Shown: positions 13,101 to 14,264 of the stretch, in pieces
Layout: each line of letters begins with the position of its first letter
Numbering within the stretch: the stretch's first letter is position 1
NCBI GenBank assembly: GCA_018267795.1
Contig: JAFDXS010000011.1
Coordinates: forward strand, 1 to 14,264
DNA from: Bacteroidota bacterium
GTDB taxonomy: Bacteria > Bacteroidota > Bacteroidia > Chitinophagales > Chitinophagaceae
Reading direction: 5' to 3'
DNA length: 14,264 bases
Translations under genes and position numbers: made by a program
Notes under the pieces: model-generated
What the model saw: only the letters and a program-made list of their open reading frames with translations
Told to the model about the DNA's origin: nothing
Databases searched by the model: none

Positions 13101-14252
13101 AGAAATAGCAGCACTACACTCTCTGCCACGGGAGCCGTAAGTTATTCATGGAGCCCGGCTACCGGCCTTTCATGCACTAGCTGTGCCAGCCCTACCGCTT
13201 CTCCTGCTACCACTACCACATACATTGTTACTGGTACTAATGCAAATGCATGTTCCGGAACGGATACAATAACCGTTTTTGTAAATTCTTTACCAACGGT
13301 TAATGCAGGAACAGATAAAACTATATGTGCAGGCTCAACTTCTAACTTGGTTGCTACAGGTGCCTCTGCTTATACCTGGACACCATCCACAGGACTATCA
13401 TGCACATCTTGTTACAACCCTGTTGCATCACCCGCAAGCACCACTACTTATATAGTTAGCGGTACTGATACCAATGGCTGTACAAATAACGATACCGTTG
13501 TAGTAAATGTAAACCCGCTACCCACTGTAAGTGCCGGGCCAGACAAAGCAGTATGTAATGGCACTGCTGCCTCAATTACGGCGACGGGTGCTATATCTTA
13601 TGTATGGTCACCCACCACAGGATTATCTTGCACTACTTGCGCCAGTCCTTTGGCAACCCCAACTACAAGCACAACATATATAGTAACCGGTACAGATGCA
13701 CATGGCTGTATCAATACAGATACGATTAACATTTCTATAAGGGCTTTGCCTGTAGTAAATGCTGGTGCTGATATATCTATATGCAAGGGTACTGCTACTA
13801 CCTTATCTGCTAGTGGCGCTTCATCTTATTCTTGGTCGCCAGCTACAGGTTTGTCATGTACCACATGTGCTAGTACTTCAGCTTCACCTGCTGCAACGAC
13901 TAGTTATGTGGTTACTGGTACAGATACTTATGGTTGCTTTAATAAGGATACGGTTAAAGTGACTGTAAACAATATTGTATCCGTTAGTGCTGGTGCAGAT
14001 CAAAGCATTTGTGCAGGCGGAGCAGCTAAACTATCAGCCACTGGGGCACCATCCTTTACATGGAGCCCAGCAACAGGTTTATCATGCACTACCTGTTACA
14101 ACCCTACTGCTTCTCCCGCTACCACCACTACTTATATAGTTAATGGTATTGACACAAATGGTTGCTCAAACACCGATACTGTCATAGTAACGGTACATGC
14201 TCTAACGCTTGTAAATGCAGGTGCAGATCAATCAATATGCAGCGGCTCTTAA
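10200..14252 (+). CDS. Large secreted surface protein with tandem Ig/PKD-like repeats
   Basis: 1350 residues from the ATG at 10200. I preferred this to the ATG at 10188 because of a GAGG-like site just upstream and because the paralogue at the left edge also begins MKK with the same signal peptide length (cut before Gln26). Residues 26 to about 340 form a distinct N-terminal module (EVGINTNGAYGSSAGAP, ADPDKDGW, GDYFMPGFPQEGW) of a kind found at the start of large secreted Bacteroidota proteins. A divergent Ig-like domain follows. Twelve tandem repeats of about 76 residues run from 429 to 1336, and a thirteenth is cut after 14 residues by TAA. The codons after the stop continue the repeat pattern, so the gene is probably longer or freshly broken. 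Such proteins usually end in a type IX secretion sorting domain, which is not in view. An adhesive surface role is inferred. Confidence 0.85.
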   Translation: MKKFLFIKGLFLLFVFLFSAQYAAAQLDSCNIFLQGRYIEVGINTNGAYGSSAGAPAGYHPKGAAGIIDSCYGTCPTGNLGFVADPDKDGWTIGTPAYFGDYFMPGFPQEGWSIMADGNQANAWNGNGQCSAVTGTYPFSVSGLRGSNQSYTSTGNKRTGVWRGNYDSLQITQTTTVDTSKVFFTVYMSIVNKAHSARNNVYYLRTVDADNDEPEVGLTNFTTINSVDYKLPNSLGATLISSTSLTYSRAYLGLGTLDCRAKCFYNKASLVPSYGTIDSMYGKYGGKGDTVRYYYSGKDTDDVAINLAYKLGSIAAGDSVNFAFAYILKQSDITAAFESTQPSLKVDTVAHRSGDTIRVCRGSTIPVSITNGGGYTWSWTSLTRDSIYPSTGPSVSVKISDTAAISIIRAVGSSACNYDTFIIKFIAPAKITIDPISALCKGKTVRLHARNGTNLTWSPSTGLSCTLCDSTVASPTNSTTYKVVGTNSLGCTDSATVNVIIDTPATVNASAHPSTICAGDSTNLLARGSGTYLWYPSGTISCATCDSTFARPTTTTTYTIVGTDIRGCTDTEAVTVTVNSLPVITLDSTLTICSGRSVRLKAHGGTSYTWRPTAACATCDSNVVTPTSTTAYHVTGTNANGCKDSATATITVHSLPDIQIDSSQSICTGTTVTLIARGGTSYTWSPSGTTGTTLSVTPVVTTHYSITGIDANGCVNTDTVTVTVNPLPTVSAGADKSICNGSSTTLTATGAVTYSWSPSTGLSCTNCASPTASPSTTTTYVVTGTNANGCINTDTVTVVVTTATAVNAGPDKAICIGSSTLLSGTGASSYSWSPTTGLSCSTCASPTATPATTTTYILTGTNINGCVSIDTVIVRVNTLPAINAGSDKSICTGGTTTLNASGGSSYVWTPAVGLSCSTCANPVATPVVTTIYAVTGTDSNGCIKNDTVVVTVNTLPVVNAGPDKTICRNSSTTLSATGAVSYSWSPATGLSCTSCASPTASPATTTTYIVTGTNANACSGTDTITVFVNSLPTVNAGTDKTICAGSTSNLVATGASAYTWTPSTGLSCTSCYNPVASPASTTTYIVSGTDTNGCTNNDTVVVNVNPLPTVSAGPDKAVCNGTAASITATGAISYVWSPTTGLSCTTCASPLATPTTSTTYIVTGTDAHGCINTDTINISIRALPVVNAGADISICKGTATTLSASGASSYSWSPATGLSCTTCASTSASPAATTSYVVTGTDTYGCFNKDTVKVTVNNIVSVSAGADQSICAGGAAKLSATGAPSFTWSPATGLSCTTCYNPTASPATTTTYIVNGIDTNGCSNTDTVIVTVHALTLVNAGADQSICSGS
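11484..14249 (+). repeat. Tandem protein repeats, 12 full plus a partial (about 228 bp each)
   Basis: Each unit runs V-N-A-G-x-D-x-x-I-C-x-G ... SYxWSPxTGLSCTTC ... ASPxTTTTYxVTGTxxNGC ... DTVxVTVNxLP. Cys sit at four fixed places (IC, a CxxC pair, GC), which could form two disulfides per unit. Repeats 1-4 are diverged: 3 is shortened before its CxxC and 4 has lost the CxxC. Repeats 5-12 are much closer to one another, suggesting later amplification of the C-terminal units. Repeat 13 begins at 14208. The pattern belongs to bacterial Ig/PKD-like domains of extracellular proteins. Confidence 0.9.
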
Positions 14253-14264
14253 ACTACCGTTACT

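Noticed and set aside
11484..14249. Regular repeats that could suggest a CRISPR array
   Set aside because: The unit is about 228 bases, in frame throughout, and the repeats encode a conserved protein pattern with fixed Cys; there are no short identical repeats with spacers.

Overview
The window looks like a Bacteroidota chromosome segment, most like the Chitinophagaceae or a related environmental group. It is AT-rich, start codons are preceded by A-rich sequence without a clear Shine-Dalgarno site, and two TAnnTTTG-like -7 promoter boxes are visible. Eight of nine predicted signal peptides are cut just before a Gln, and one very long extracellular protein carries Cys-containing Ig/PKD-like repeats of a kind common in large secreted Bacteroidota proteins. 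The assignment is by pattern only; there is no rRNA or tRNA to anchor it.

Layout. (1) Position 1-246, minus strand: the N-terminal piece of a secreted protein that leaves the window on the left. (2) 492-815 (+) and 1118-1507 (-): two small genes of unknown function, separated by two closely spaced terminators and a possible small RNA. (3) 1678-8434: the main locus. A divergent promoter region near 2500-2578 separates a PapD-like periplasmic chaperone gene (minus) from two overlapping genes for small secreted pilin-like proteins (plus). A strong terminator and a 630-base AT-rich gap follow, then an abundant-looking major subunit gene, a second strong terminator, a 915-residue outer-membrane-barrel protein with Ig-like domains at both ends, and a second major subunit gene. 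(4) 8487-9850: a small exported protein and a membrane-anchored protein, both unrecognised. (5) 10200-14252: a secreted protein with about 12 tandem Ig/PKD-like repeats. Its N-terminus is a paralogue of the left-edge gene, and it stops at a codon that looks like a nonsense change inside repeat 13.

How it may work together. Chaperone, four Cys-free subunit-like proteins and a barrel with terminal Ig domains are the part list of a chaperone-usher pilus. I infer that region 3 encodes a surface fibre: subunits cross the inner membrane by Sec, are held by the chaperone, and leave through the barrel. The best-known Bacteroidota pili (FimA/Mfa1 type) are assembled from lipoproteins instead, so this would be an unusual system for the phylum. 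The barrel's usher role rests on architecture and context, not on a recognised usher motif. The two large repeat proteins pointing outward on each side may be further surface adhesins, but nothing in the sequence ties them to the fibre.
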